From Agrobacterium tumefaciens (GTDB lineage: Bacteria; Pseudomonadota; Alphaproteobacteria; Rhizobiales; Rhizobiaceae): a stretch of 64,000 bases of DNA. Under the pieces are notes generated by a model. The model had not been told where the DNA came from. It saw only the letters and a program-made list of their open reading frames with translations, and did not search any database. The stretch spans positions 1,302,001 to 1,366,000 of the forward strand of contig NZ_CP039888.1 in the NCBI RefSeq assembly GCF_005221325.1. The letters run 5' to 3'. Positions 43,312-52,273 of the stretch are shown one piece after another. Numbering within the stretch: the first letter of the stretch is position 1; the number at the start of each line of letters is the position of its first letter. The translations under genes were made by a program, and so were the position numbers.

Positions 43312-43340
43312 TTGCAGACCTTCGGGAGCCTGACTATAAG
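43312..43340 (+). promoter_or_regulatory. Sigma-70-type promoter of tRNA-Glu copy 1
   Basis: TTGCAG (43312-43317), 17 bp spacer, TATAAG (43335-43340), followed by GGGCGCC; 21 nt before the tRNA 5' end. Confidence 0.85.
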
Positions 43341-43361
43341 GGCGCCACACCACAAGCGCAC

Positions 43362-43436
43362 GCGCCCTTCGTCTATCGGTTAGGACGTCAGATTTTCATT
43401 CTGAAAAGAGGGGTTCGACTCCCCTAGGGCGTGCCA
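43362..43436 (+). tRNA. tRNA-Glu (anticodon TTC), copy 1
   Basis: 75 nt: acceptor GCGCCCT pairs AGGGCGT (G1-U72 wobble), D arm with GGTTAGGA, anticodon loop TTTTCAT with TTC, T arm GGGGTTCGACTCCCC, then G and encoded CCA. Confidence 0.96.
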
Positions 43437-43443
43437 CTTGCTT

Positions 43444-43826
43444 TCGTGTTGTCCCCCTTTTGAAAATCAGAATCCGCATTCAACGTCGCGAATTTCTCGC
43501 GCGTCATCCTTGCTGTGGAACAGATTCCCGCCCGGCACGTTAGAATGGCGTCCCCCCGATGGAAGGCAAGCCGGGTGGAGCGCCATAGGCCAGATCAACC
43601 GGCTTGCCTTTCCCCTCACCTCCACACAGCGTCCCTTCGTCCCGGATTGTAGCTTGACGCCAGCTAAGGGTTGGAAAGCCGTTTCCCCGCTATCTTATGA
43701 GTGACGAGCGCATTGCCGACGCACCGCGATAGGGACGAAATTTCAAGGCCTTGGCCAGATCCGCCGCAGTTTTCCACAGCCCTTTCAGCGTCCATAAAAA
43801 AACTCGTCTCGAAGCGAGAAAAATCA
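43444..43826. other. Spacer between the two tRNA-Glu copies, no gene seen
   Basis: 383 bp with no convincing coding frame. It has a 12 bp perfect inverted repeat, AAGGCAAGCCGG (43563-43574) and CCGGCTTGCCTT (43599-43610), loop 24 nt, followed by TCCCC, which could terminate the first tRNA transcript. No integrase or transposase remnant was recognised. Confidence 0.5.
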
Positions 43827-43836
43827 ATTTTTCCGC

Positions 43837-43865
43837 TTGCAGACCTTCGGGAGCCTGACTATAAG
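43837..43865 (+). promoter_or_regulatory. Sigma-70-type promoter of tRNA-Glu copy 2
   Basis: TTGCAG (43837-43842), 17 bp, TATAAG (43860-43865), identical to copy 1. Confidence 0.85.
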
Positions 43866-43886
43866 GGCGCCACACCACAAGCGCAC

Positions 43887-43961
43887 GCGCCCTTCGTCTA
43901 TCGGTTAGGACGTCAGATTTTCATTCTGAAAAGAGGGGTTCGACTCCCCTAGGGCGTGCCA
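43887..43961 (+). tRNA. tRNA-Glu (anticodon TTC), copy 2
   Basis: Identical to copy 1 over all 75 nt, with encoded CCA, 525 bp downstream. The recJ stop follows 127 nt later on the other strand. Confidence 0.96.
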
Positions 43962-44088
43962 CTTGCTTCTCCCAGAAATCAATCATCTGCACGAAAATCT
44001 TCACGCATCGCGTAAAGTCGTCGCCGCACATTTGCTCTGCCCGTCCGAGGATTGTTTCCATAACATTCAGGATTGTTTGGCAGCCCCG

Positions 44089-45897
44089 TCAGGGCGCAAA
44101 AGCCGCATCCAGCACACGTAGTTGAACACGTCTTTGGCCCTGCCAGAGATCGGCGCCCACGGTGCCTGCAACGTGGATGTTCCTGCCGCGCGCATTCAGC
44201 AGCATCTGCCCCAGGGGCGCTTCTGCAGCGCGGAAGGCGATACCGTCCAGCCTCGATCCGTCCATGGCCTCCAGCGTGATCTTGACGTGCGCTGTGCCCA
44301 CAAGCCGCACATCACGCAGGCGGTGCGCCGGCACGGCAAAGATCGGCTGCGAATGGCCTGACCCATAAGGACCGGCCTGCTCCAGCTGATCGACAAGCTG
44401 CAATGTCGCGCCAGACGCGCCGATCGCGCCATCGATTTTCAGCACGCTGCTTTCCACCAGCTCGTTCACCGTCTTTGCGGCCGCTTCTTCGAAGAAAGTC
44501 CTGAGCTTGCCGAGATTGGCGCGCTCCACCGTCAGGCCGGCCGCCATGGCATGGCCGCCGCCCTTGACCAGCAATCCCGTTTCCACGGCGGCGCGCACCA
44601 TGCGGCCCATATCGAAGCCGTTGATCGAGCGGCCGGAGCCGGTGCCCTTGCCGGAGGGATCAAAGGCAATGGCAAAGGCCGGACGGCGGAAACGGTCCTT
44701 CAGGCGCGAGGCCAGCAGGCCAACAATGCCGGGGTGCCAGTTCTCGCGGGCGGTGACGATGACGCCCGCACCGGAGCCGTCGCCATATTCGAACAGCGCC
44801 TCGGCTTCCGCCTCCGCCAGCATCGCCGCTTCCATGGCCTGCCGCTCGCGGTTCAGCTCATCCAGCCGCTCGGCAATCACCTCGGCCTGCGAAGAATCAT
44901 CGATGGTCAACAAACGACTGCCGAGGGCTGCATCGCCGATACGACCGCCCGCATTGATGCGCGGCCCGATCAGAAAACCGAAATGATAGGGGGTGACAGG
45001 CCCGCCGAGCCCCGCCTTCTTGAACAGCGCCGCAAGCCCCGCATTGTTCATGTGCCGCGCGGCAATCAGCCCCTTCACCACATAAGCGCGGTTCAGCCCC
45101 TTCAGCGGCACCACATCGCAGACCGTTGCAAGCGCGACGATATCAAGCAGCGACAATAGATCGAGCGTGAAGGCCTGTCGGTTACGTCTGTCCTTCAGCA
45201 GCCGCAAGGTGGCCACCAGCACGAGGAACACCACGCCGGCGGCGCAGAGATGCCCCTGCCCCGAAAGATCGTCCTCCCGGTTGGGATTGACCAGCGCCAC
45301 GGCCGGCGGCAGTTCCGTGCCGACCTGATGGTGATCGATCACCACCACATCCGTTCCGGCGTCCTTCGCGGCCTGAAGCGATTCATGGCTGGTGGAGCCG
45401 CAATCGACCGTCACGATCAGCGTCGCGCCATTGGCGGCAAGCTGCTGCATCGCCGCCGGGTTCGGCCCGTAGCCCTCGAAAATGCGATCGGGAATATAGA
45501 TTTCCGGCGTCAGCCCGAAATGCGCGAGAAAGCGATACATCAACGCCGAAGAGGCAGCGCCGTCGACATCGTAATCACCGAAGATCGCCACCTTCTCGCC
45601 GGTCTCGATGGCGCGCACCAGCCGCTCGGCGGCCTTTTCGCAATCGGTCAGCATATGCGGATCGGGCATCAGGGAACGGATGGTCGGATCGAGGAACGCC
45701 AGAGCGTCATCGACCCCTACGCCGCGCCCGGCAAGCACCCGCGCGATCAATTCGGGAATGGCGTGAACCTGGGACATCGCCAGCGCGCGGTTTTGCCCGG
45801 CCTGATCCAGCCGCGACACCCACCGTTGTTCTGTCGCCGACCGCTCCACGCTTAAAAACGCGCGGGCCACGGTATCGGCCGGCTCCAACATTGCCAT
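44089..45897 (-). CDS. recJ: Single-stranded-DNA-specific exonuclease RecJ
   Basis: A 602-residue 5'-3' exonuclease for recombination and mismatch repair. DHH-family motifs: FGDYDVDGAASSALMYRFL (about residue 105), TVDCGSTS and VVVIDHHQVG, then the DHHA1 region with GGGHAMAAGLTVE near the C-terminus. Divalent metal-binding aspartates and histidines are intact. MAMLEPADT and MLEPADT are both possible starts. Three separate transcripts follow this gene on its upstream side; it looks independent. Confidence 0.95.
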   Translation of the reverse strand: MAMLEPADTVARAFLSVERSATEQRWVSRLDQAGQNRALAMSQVHAIPELIARVLAGRGVGVDDALAFLDPTIRSLMPDPHMLTDCEKAAERLVRAIETGEKVAIFGDYDVDGAASSALMYRFLAHFGLTPEIYIPDRIFEGYGPNPAAMQQLAANGATLIVTVDCGSTSHESLQAAKDAGTDVVVIDHHQVGTELPPAVALVNPNREDDLSGQGHLCAAGVVFLVLVATLRLLKDRRNRQAFTLDLLSLLDIVALATVCDVVPLKGLNRAYVVKGLIAARHMNNAGLAALFKKAGLGGPVTPYHFGFLIGPRINAGGRIGDAALGSRLLTIDDSSQAEVIAERLDELNRERQAMEAAMLAEAEAEALFEYGDGSGAGVIVTARENWHPGIVGLLASRLKDRFRRPAFAIAFDPSGKGTGSGRSINGFDMGRMVRAAVETGLLVKGGGHAMAAGLTVERANLGKLRTFFEEAAAKTVNELVESSVLKIDGAIGASGATLQLVDQLEQAGPYGSGHSQPIFAVPAHRLRDVRLVGTAHVKITLEAMDGSRLDGIAFRAAEAPLGQMLLNARGRNIHVAGTVGADLWQGQRRVQLRVLDAAFAP

Positions 45898-45956
45898 CCT
45901 GTCCCTTCATCCTGTCATGCGCGTTCCGCGCCTTGGTTAGAACGGGCTAAATGGCG

Positions 45957-45987
45957 AAGGCGCGTTTTTCAAGCAAAAACGCGCCTT
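45957..45987 (-). terminator. Terminator hairpin of the 72-residue membrane protein gene
   Basis: Perfect 13 bp arms AAGGCGCGTTTTT and AAAAACGCGCCTT around CAAGC, 7 nt after the stop at 45995, just upstream of recJ. The T stretch is inside the stem rather than after it. Confidence 0.6.
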
Positions 45988-45994
45988 GATGGAT

Positions 45995-46213
45995 TCACAC
46001 CGAAAAAATTGAGAAAAACGGGCTGACGATCGAGACAGCGCCGACCAGCAGCAACAGCGAGAAGACGGCGAGCGAACACCAGTTGCGCTCATGCTCGGCC
46101 ATGTCGAATTCCATGCTGCGAATGTTGTCATTGGCATTGTGCGGCCGCGCCCGATGATGGGCGGCCAGAACGCCTGCGTGCTTATTGTCCTTGAACAGGA
46201 TGATCGATGTCAC
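45995..46213 (-). CDS. Small membrane protein, function unknown
   Basis: A 72-residue protein: a polar first half (SIILFKDNKHAGVLAAHHRA and HNANDNIRSMEFDMAEHERN) and one C-terminal helix LAVFSLLLLVGAVSIVSPFF. Started here at GTG 46213, 7 nt from GGGAGG; the GTG at 46219 is only 1 nt from it and less likely. Terminated by a 13 bp hairpin. I do not recognise the family; the length and regular composition suggest a real gene. Confidence 0.55.
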   Translation of the reverse strand: MTSIILFKDNKHAGVLAAHHRARPHNANDNIRSMEFDMAEHERNWCSLAVFSLLLLVGAVSIVSPFFSIFSV

Positions 46214-46344
46214 GGCCACGCCTCCCTCGCTTGGTGAACAGGATTAACCATAGTGCCGAATCGCCTTGTTTTCCAGCGTTTCCGATGCCTTCCCCTCAAA
46301 TTTTATGGCCGGCATGAAACCGGCGCGATGCAGAGGGCCACGCA

Positions 46345-46377
46345 ACAAAAAACCGCGCCTCCTTTTGGAAGCGCGGC
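46345..46377 (-). terminator. Rho-independent terminator of hom
   Basis: Minus strand CCGCGCTTCC-AAAA-GGAGGCGCGG (one T-G wobble) followed by TTTTTT, 30 nt after the hom stop at 46407. Confidence 0.9.
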
Positions 46378-46406
46378 CCTCGATGTCATGAAAATAACAA
46401 ACCGTT

Positions 46407-47717
46407 TCAGGTACGCTCGATGCGGATGACCTGCGGCTCGCTGACGAGATATTTCTCGTTCTTTATCGCCTTCACCGCCTTGCGGATCGCATCCTCCATC
46501 GTCGCATGGGTGACGAGGATGATTGTCTGCGGCGCGCCTTCTACATGCACGCGCTGGCGCTGCACGATGGATTCCAGCGAGATGTTATTGTCAGCCATGC
46601 GGGTGGCGATCGAGGCGAAGACACCAGCCTGATCCTTCACCGTCAGACGGATGAAATAACCGCCCTCATGGCTCTTCATCTTGGCGCGGCGGTACTCCGT
46701 CAGCGACTTGGCCGGACGGCCGAGCACAGGCACCTGCTGGGCGCCCGGACGGCTCTTGGCGATATCGGCGATATCACCAAGCACGGCAGATGCCGTGGCG
46801 TTGCCGCCTGCACCCGGGCCGACCATCAGCAATTCGCCGAGAATGTCGGATTCGATCGCCACCGCATTGGTCACGCCATCCACCTGGGCGATGACGGAAT
46901 CGAGCGGCACCATGGTCGGATGCACGCGCTGTTCGATACCGGAGTCCGTCACCTGCGCCACACCGAGAAGCTTGATGCGGTAACCAAGCTCGGCGGCTGC
47001 CTGAATATCCTCGATGGAGATATTGGTGATGCCTTCGAGATAGATGTCGTCGGCAGCGATCTTGTTGCCGAAGGCAAGCGTGGTGAGGATCGAGAGCTTG
47101 TGCGCGGTGTCATTGCCTTCGATATCGAAGGCCGGATCCGCTTCGGCATAACCGAGCCGCTGCGCTTCCTTCAGGCACGCCTCGAAGGACAGGCCTTCCT
47201 TCTCCATCTTGGTGAGGATGTAGTTGCAGGTGCCGTTCATGATGCCATAGATGCGCGACACATGGTTGCCGGTCAAGGATTCACGCAGCGCCTTGATGAC
47301 CGGGATACCGCCAGCCACCGCCGCCTCGAAATTGAGAAGCGCGCCCTTGTCTTCGGCAATCGTCGCCAGTTCGACGCCATGCTTGGCAAGCAGCGCCTTG
47401 TTGGCTGTCACCACATGGAGACCGCGCGACAGCGCTGCCCGCACCGCATTTTCCGCCTGACCGGAAGCGCCGCCGACCAGTTCGACGAACACGTCAATAT
47501 CGGCTTCGCTCGCCATCTGCTCCGGCGTGTCGAACCAGGTAATACCCTTGAGATCAATGCCGCGGTCGCGCGAACGATCGCGCGCGCTCACCGCAATAAT
47601 CTCAATCGCGCGTCCGCAGGTAATCGCAAGTTCGTTGCTTCTCTGCTGGAGGATGCGCACGAGCGAAGCGCCGACAGTGCCGAGCCCCGCTATGCCGATT
47701 CTCAATGAATCTGCCAT
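46407..47717 (-). CDS. hom: Homoserine dehydrogenase
   Basis: Aspartate pathway enzyme reducing aspartate semialdehyde to homoserine for threonine and methionine. The 436-residue protein has the NAD(P) motif GIAGLGTVGASLVRIL (about 8-23), VTANKALLAKHG, the catalytic domain with GIMNGTCNYILT and EADPAFDIEGNDTAHKL, and a C-terminal ACT domain (YFIRLTVKDQAGVFASIATRMADNNISLES). The ACT part suggests feedback control by threonine. Start MADSLRIG at 47717 with AGGAA upstream. It follows the aminotransferase gene with 61 nt between. Confidence 0.96.
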   Translation of the reverse strand: MADSLRIGIAGLGTVGASLVRILQQRSNELAITCGRAIEIIAVSARDRSRDRGIDLKGITWFDTPEQMASEADIDVFVELVGGASGQAENAVRAALSRGLHVVTANKALLAKHGVELATIAEDKGALLNFEAAVAGGIPVIKALRESLTGNHVSRIYGIMNGTCNYILTKMEKEGLSFEACLKEAQRLGYAEADPAFDIEGNDTAHKLSILTTLAFGNKIAADDIYLEGITNISIEDIQAAAELGYRIKLLGVAQVTDSGIEQRVHPTMVPLDSVIAQVDGVTNAVAIESDILGELLMVGPGAGGNATASAVLGDIADIAKSRPGAQQVPVLGRPAKSLTEYRRAKMKSHEGGYFIRLTVKDQAGVFASIATRMADNNISLESIVQRQRVHVEGAPQTIILVTHATMEDAIRKAVKAIKNEKYLVSEPQVIRIERT

Positions 47718-47778
47718 GGGTATGTTCCTGATTTGCTGATGATGGTGGCGGCCGAGGCCCGGCCGCCTTCGGTTGCCC

Positions 47779-48999
47779 TTATCTGTGGGCGTTAAGCGAA
47801 ACGACATTGTGCATCGTTTCGTCTGCGCTCGACAGGAAACGCTTCAGATTGCGCGCTGCCTGACGAATTCGATGCTCGTTCTCCACGAGCGCGAGACGGA
47901 CGTAATCATCGCCCATCTCACCAAAGCCGATGCCGGGAGCAACGGCGATATCAGCCTTCTCGACCAGAAGTTTGGAAAACTCCAGACTACCGAGATGGCG
48001 GAACTTTTCCGGGATCTTCGCCCAGGCGAACATCGTCGCAGCCGGTGGCGGAACCTCGAAGCCGGCCTTGCCGAACGTATCGACCATGACGTCGCGGCGG
48101 CGGCGATAGACATTGCGCACTTCCGCGATGTCGGAGCCGTCACCATTCAGTGCGTGCGTCGCGGCAACCTGGATCGGCGTGAAGGCGCCGTAATCGAGAT
48201 AGGACTTCACGCGGGTCAGCGCCGCGATCAGCCGCTCATTGCCGACGGCAAAGCCCATGCGCCAGCCGGGCATGGAAAAGGTTTTCGACATGGAGGTGAA
48301 CTCCACCGCAACGTCGATTGCGCCGGGAACTTCCAGAACCGAAGGCGGCGGATTGTTGTCGTCGAAATAGATTTCCGAATAGGCAAGGTCGGACAACACG
48401 ATGAGCTCGTGCTTCTTCGCAAATGCGATCACATCCTTGTAGAAATCGAGCGAAGCCACATGCGCCGTCGGGTTCGACGGATAGTTGATGATCAGCGCCA
48501 GCGGTTTCGGAATGGAGTGGCGCACTGCCCGTTCCAGCGGTCCGAAGAAGCTGTCGTCAGGCTCCACATTCATCGAGCGGATAACGCCGCCCGCCATCAG
48601 AAAGCCGAAAGCATGGATCGGATAGGTCGGGTTCGGGCAGAGGATCACGTCACCAGGTGCTGTGATAGCCTGCGCCATATTGGCGAAGCCTTCCTTGGAG
48701 CCGAGCGTGGCGACGACCTGGGTATCGGGGTTCAGCTTCACGCCGAAACGGCGGGCATAATAGGCGGCCTGCGCGCGGCGGAGACCGGGAATGCCCTTGG
48801 ACGAGGAATAACGATGGGTGCGCGGGTCCTGAACGACTTCGCAAAGCTTGTCGACGATCGCCTTCGGGGTCGGAAGGTCGGGATTGCCCATGCCGAGATC
48901 GATGATATCGGCCCCGGCCGCTCGCGCGCTCGCTTTCAAACGGTTGACCTGTTCGAAGACGTATTGCGGCAGACGCCGGACCTTGTGAAACTCTTCCAT
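47779..48999 (-). CDS. Class I/II aminotransferase (AlaC/DapL-like annotation group)
   Basis: A 406-residue PLP aminotransferase. Motifs: IIDLGMGNPDLPTPKAIVDKL at the N-terminus, the YPSNPTAHVAS PLP-aspartate partner, LSDLAYSEIYFDD, the Schiff-base lysine in SMSKTFSMPGWRMGF, and the C-terminal arginine in DDYVRLALVENEHRIRQA. Rhizobial homologues are annotated as LL-diaminopimelate or aspartate/alanine aminotransferases; the substrate is not decidable here. The start MEEFHKVRRLP follows GAGGAAAGTG. Together with hom, 61 nt downstream, it may serve the aspartate family of amino acids. Confidence 0.9.
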   Translation of the reverse strand: MEEFHKVRRLPQYVFEQVNRLKASARAAGADIIDLGMGNPDLPTPKAIVDKLCEVVQDPRTHRYSSSKGIPGLRRAQAAYYARRFGVKLNPDTQVVATLGSKEGFANMAQAITAPGDVILCPNPTYPIHAFGFLMAGGVIRSMNVEPDDSFFGPLERAVRHSIPKPLALIINYPSNPTAHVASLDFYKDVIAFAKKHELIVLSDLAYSEIYFDDNNPPPSVLEVPGAIDVAVEFTSMSKTFSMPGWRMGFAVGNERLIAALTRVKSYLDYGAFTPIQVAATHALNGDGSDIAEVRNVYRRRRDVMVDTFGKAGFEVPPPAATMFAWAKIPEKFRHLGSLEFSKLLVEKADIAVAPGIGFGEMGDDYVRLALVENEHRIRQAARNLKRFLSSADETMHNVVSLNAHR

Positions 49000-49302
49000 C
49001 ACTTTCCTCATGGGAATGGACCGGTACTGCCGGCCCATAACGAAGGTTCGTTTTTTGTTTTTAAACGCCGCCGACACGAACCGACCCGGCAGGCGTTATT
49101 CATTGTAGCGCAAAGCACGCGAAAACCTACAAGGCTTTTCTCAGGCCCACGCGGCATCACGATCATCCGCCCGTGCCTCTGGCACAGCCTTTTCAGCCCC
49201 TTTGGCAAGGCGGATCACGCAACGGGATCAAGGAACCTGCATAACGCCAGATTCTGGGAAAATGCAAGGCAAGCCATGCTCAAGAACGGCCATTCCTGTC
49301 GT

Positions 49303-50262
49303 TCAGCCACGCTCGCCCTTCACAATTGCCGCGCGGATGACCGAAAGCACGCGCTCCGGCTTGATATCCGTGCAGATGAGCTGGCTCGGATGCCCGTCCC
49401 AATCACCCGGCGGAAAGGCGCGACCGTCCGGCTTCTGAATGGTCTGACCATCGGCAAGACCGCCGCAGACGACGCGCACGGGGCCGCTGCGGGTTGTAAA
49501 CAGCTCAGGCGCCACGAGATAAACGCAGGCGCAGCTGTCATGCACCACCATGCCGTCGCCGGTGCGGGTCTTGTAGAAATCGATGTAGAATTGCGACAGG
49601 TCGGAAAGCAGCTGCACGGGCTTGCCGCCCGCCTCCGCCATCTCTGCCATGAAGGCGCTCGTCATCACGGTTTTCGTCGTCACGTCGAGGCCGACGACGA
49701 CCACGCGCCAGGGCGCGGTGAAAACGAGATCGGCCGCTTCCGGGTCGCCATGAATATTGGCCTCGGCCGCCGGCGAGACATTGCCGTTGATATCGAAAGC
49801 GCCGCCCATGACGATAACTTCCTTCACCAGCGCGGCAAAGTCAGGTTCCTCACGCAGCGACAGCGCCAGATTGGTCATGCGGCCGACGGCGATCAGCGTC
49901 ACCTCACCGGGATGGGCCTTTACCGTCTCGATAATGAAACGATGCGCCGGGCGCGGATCGAGCGGCAGATCGATCGTCTCAGGGATATCGATATCGCCGA
50001 GACCGTTTTCGCCATGGATGAAGGTCGGCCAGTGACCTTCCTTGCGGGCGGGATCGAAGGTCACGCCGGCACCCTTGGCAACTGGCGCGGTCATCTGCCA
50101 TTCCCGCTTCAGGAAAAGCGCATTGCGGGTGGTGATGTCGATGGGCGCATTGCCGAAAACCGTGGTGACGCCGATCAGATCGATATCGGGGTGCCGGTGC
50201 AGGAAAAGAAGCGCCATGGCGTCATCCACACCGGGATCCGTATCGAATATCACTTTATGCAT
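49303..50262 (-). CDS. Nucleoside hydrolase
   Basis: A 319-residue inosine-uridine preferring nucleoside N-ribohydrolase: the Ca2+ and ribose site DTDPGVDDAMALLF lies at residues 6-19, with a later VIVMGGAFDINGNVSPAAEANIHGDPEAA and VVHDSCACVYLVAPE. It releases free bases from ribonucleosides for salvage. Start MHKVIFDTDPG (50262). Homologues cannot be assigned a specific nucleoside from these motifs. Confidence 0.93.
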   Translation of the reverse strand: MHKVIFDTDPGVDDAMALLFLHRHPDIDLIGVTTVFGNAPIDITTRNALFLKREWQMTAPVAKGAGVTFDPARKEGHWPTFIHGENGLGDIDIPETIDLPLDPRPAHRFIIETVKAHPGEVTLIAVGRMTNLALSLREEPDFAALVKEVIVMGGAFDINGNVSPAAEANIHGDPEAADLVFTAPWRVVVVGLDVTTKTVMTSAFMAEMAEAGGKPVQLLSDLSQFYIDFYKTRTGDGMVVHDSCACVYLVAPELFTTRSGPVRVVCGGLADGQTIQKPDGRAFPPGDWDGHPSQLICTDIKPERVLSVIRAAIVKGERG

Positions 50263-50444
50263 AATGCCCTCATCCATATGTCCTAAGCGCCATCACCCCT
50301 TCCGGCGACGCGCCACGGAAACATAGCGATAAGCGGCCACACCGCAATCCCCCTGCCCGCAGCCGAACGCACAGAAAGAGATTGCACGGTCACCCTTTCG
50401 GTGAAAGAAGAAGCCCTCTCCTTCCGCCTGCCCGGACATATCAA

Positions 50445-51248
50445 GTGCAAGACATCGCCCTCAACGTTTTTATCGTCCTCTTCTGCGTCGCCATCTTTGC
50501 CGGATTTATCGATTCCATCGCCGGCGGCGGTGGTCTCATCACCATTCCGGCCATGCTGATCATGGGTGTTGCGCCGCTGGACTCGCTCGGCACCAACAAG
50601 CTGCAATCGCAATTCGGCTCGGCTTCGGCCACCATCGCCTATGCACGGCGCGGCCATGTCAATCTGAGAGAACAATTGCCGATGGCCATCATGGCGATGC
50701 TCGGCGGTGGGCTCGGCGCGGTCACGGCCGGCTTCGTTCCGGCCGATCTGTTGCGCACCATCATGCCGTTTCTGCTGATTGCGATTGCGCTTTATTTCGC
50801 CTTCAAGCCGCAGCTCAGCGATATCGACAGCCATCGCCGCATCACGCCTTTCGTGTTCGGCCTCACCGCGGCACCGCTGATCGGTTTTTACGACGGTGTT
50901 TTCGGCCCCGGCGCGGGCTCCTTCTACATGCTGTCTTTCGTGGCGCTCGCCGGTTTCGGCATGCTGAAGGCAACCGCCCATACCAAGCTGCTGAACCTCG
51001 GCTCGAACTTCGGCGGTTTTGTCGTGTTTGCGATGGGCGGAGCGGTTTTGTGGAAGCTCGGCCTCGCCATGGGCCTTGGCCAGTTCATCGGGGCGCAGGT
51101 CGGGTCACGCTTCGCGATGAAAAACGGCGCGAAGATCATCCGCCCGCTTCTCGTCCTGTCGTGCCTCGCCATGGCGACGAAGCTTCTTGTCGATGCTTCG
51201 TCCGCCTGGTCGATCGCCACGATCTGGGAAACCATCTTCCCGAAATAA
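50445..51248 (+). CDS. TSUP (TauE/SafE) family membrane transporter
   Basis: A 267-residue membrane protein of the sulfite exporter/TSUP family: GFIDSIAGGGGLITIPAMLIMG (about 18-40) and TNKLQSQFGSASATIAYARRGHV are diagnostic repeats; the second half shows ALAGFGMLKATAHTKLLNLGSNF. About seven to eight helices. Sulfoacetate, sulfite or thiosulfate relatives are known, but the substrate is undetermined here. The start GTG 50445 fits the family; an upstream TTG at 50382 would add 21 poorly conserved residues. Confidence 0.88.
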   Translation: MQDIALNVFIVLFCVAIFAGFIDSIAGGGGLITIPAMLIMGVAPLDSLGTNKLQSQFGSASATIAYARRGHVNLREQLPMAIMAMLGGGLGAVTAGFVPADLLRTIMPFLLIAIALYFAFKPQLSDIDSHRRITPFVFGLTAAPLIGFYDGVFGPGAGSFYMLSFVALAGFGMLKATAHTKLLNLGSNFGGFVVFAMGGAVLWKLGLAMGLGQFIGAQVGSRFAMKNGAKIIRPLLVLSCLAMATKLLVDASSAWSIATIWETIFPK

Positions 51249-51298
51249 GGAGTGGTAGAACGCCTTTTCCCCGCCGGTCAGACAACGGGCCGACGCCC

Positions 51299-51994
51299 TC
51301 AGCCTGTGGCGCGGCGTCTGCGATCGGCGATCTCGCGGATCACCACCATCGCGCCCACGAGCTTGTAGGCGGAGGAGTAGCAGGGCGACATTTCCAGCGA
51401 CTTGACGACCGTGCGGCCGTTCTGGTCTTCCGCATAGGTATATTTCGACGTATCGCCCTTGAAGCAATTGTCGAGCTTTTCCCTGAGATTGTTCTGGAAA
51501 CGGTGAACGCCGACAAGCTCGGCGATGTGGCAGCCGATAAGCCCTTCCGGCGCATTGCGCTGAAATGCATCGAGAGCATTGGCGAAGGAAACACGGTAAC
51601 CGGGAGACACGATCACCACCGGCTCGTCAAGATCGTTGAGCATGTCCTCATCGAGGATCAGATGGCGGTGATGCCATTCCAGAGTATCCTCGTCCTCGTC
51701 ACCGACGACCTTGGCCTTTGACGGCATGCCGACATAACGATCGACCAGGGTTCGCAGCAGCTCGGAGTTGCGCTGCACGCAGCCAAGATCTTCCGCCTCG
51801 TGATTGAGGAGATCGATTGCAAAACGGAACTGCTCGCGAATATCTTCGGAGCTTTCGGTCTTGCGCCCAACAATCCGCTCGAGGAGTTGCTCCAGTTCAC
51901 GCTCCAGCACGGCAATCTTGTCGGATTCGTTCTTACCGACGGCAGATTGCAGTTCCGTATAACGTAGCCAGAACAACTCAATCAAATCTTTCAA
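51299..51994 (-). CDS. PAS-domain-containing protein with N-terminal coiled coil
   Basis: A 231-residue protein: the first 70 residues form a heptad-like coiled coil (NESDKIAVLERELEQLLERIVGRKTESS), then a linker, and a C-terminal PAS-like domain (about 120-225) around DLDEPVVIVSPGYRVSFANALDAFQ, with GCHIAELVGVHRFQNNL and KSLEMSPCYSSAYKLVGAMVVIREI. It lacks a transmitter domain. It may partner a kinase or other regulator; function is not assignable. Convergent with the TSUP gene. Confidence 0.75.
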   Translation of the reverse strand: MKDLIELFWLRYTELQSAVGKNESDKIAVLERELEQLLERIVGRKTESSEDIREQFRFAIDLLNHEAEDLGCVQRNSELLRTLVDRYVGMPSKAKVVGDEDEDTLEWHHRHLILDEDMLNDLDEPVVIVSPGYRVSFANALDAFQRNAPEGLIGCHIAELVGVHRFQNNLREKLDNCFKGDTSKYTYAEDQNGRTVVKSLEMSPCYSSAYKLVGAMVVIREIADRRRRATG

Positions 51995-52273
51995 CCCAAC
52001 TCTCCCTGAACGGGCATATGCCCCGCTCCCAATGCGAACGGATTAACCCTTTGCCCCTGTTTATAGCGTCTGCGCGCTTAAAAATGACGTAACGAAACGC
52101 AGGAACGCCGTGGGGATTGATGTTCAAAATATCACAGCCACCGCTATTTTTTCAATTTCGATAATCCATGAACGAGAAATGAGGTTCCACCAAGATAAAA
52201 AAATATCGAAATGCACAAATTCGGGGTCGGTTTTTTGTAAAATCTCAAAAAATCCGGCCGCACGACAAGCACC

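Larger units (their letters stand above)
43302..43443 (+). repeat. 142 bp direct repeat, copy 1 (tRNA-Glu unit)
   Basis: Identical over 142 bp to 43827-43968. The repeat contains the full promoter, tRNA-Glu and 7 bp downstream. Flanking bases differ immediately outside. Confidence 0.97.
43827..43968 (+). repeat. 142 bp direct repeat, copy 2 (tRNA-Glu unit)
   Basis: Identical to 43302-43443; offset 525 bp. Includes promoter and tRNA gene. Confidence 0.97.

Noticed and set aside
47773..50286. An 837-codon open frame on the plus strand
   Set aside because: It runs antisense across the aminotransferase and nucleoside hydrolase genes, which have full family motifs on the minus strand. The plus frame is a codon-bias shadow, rich in H, R and D, with no domain.
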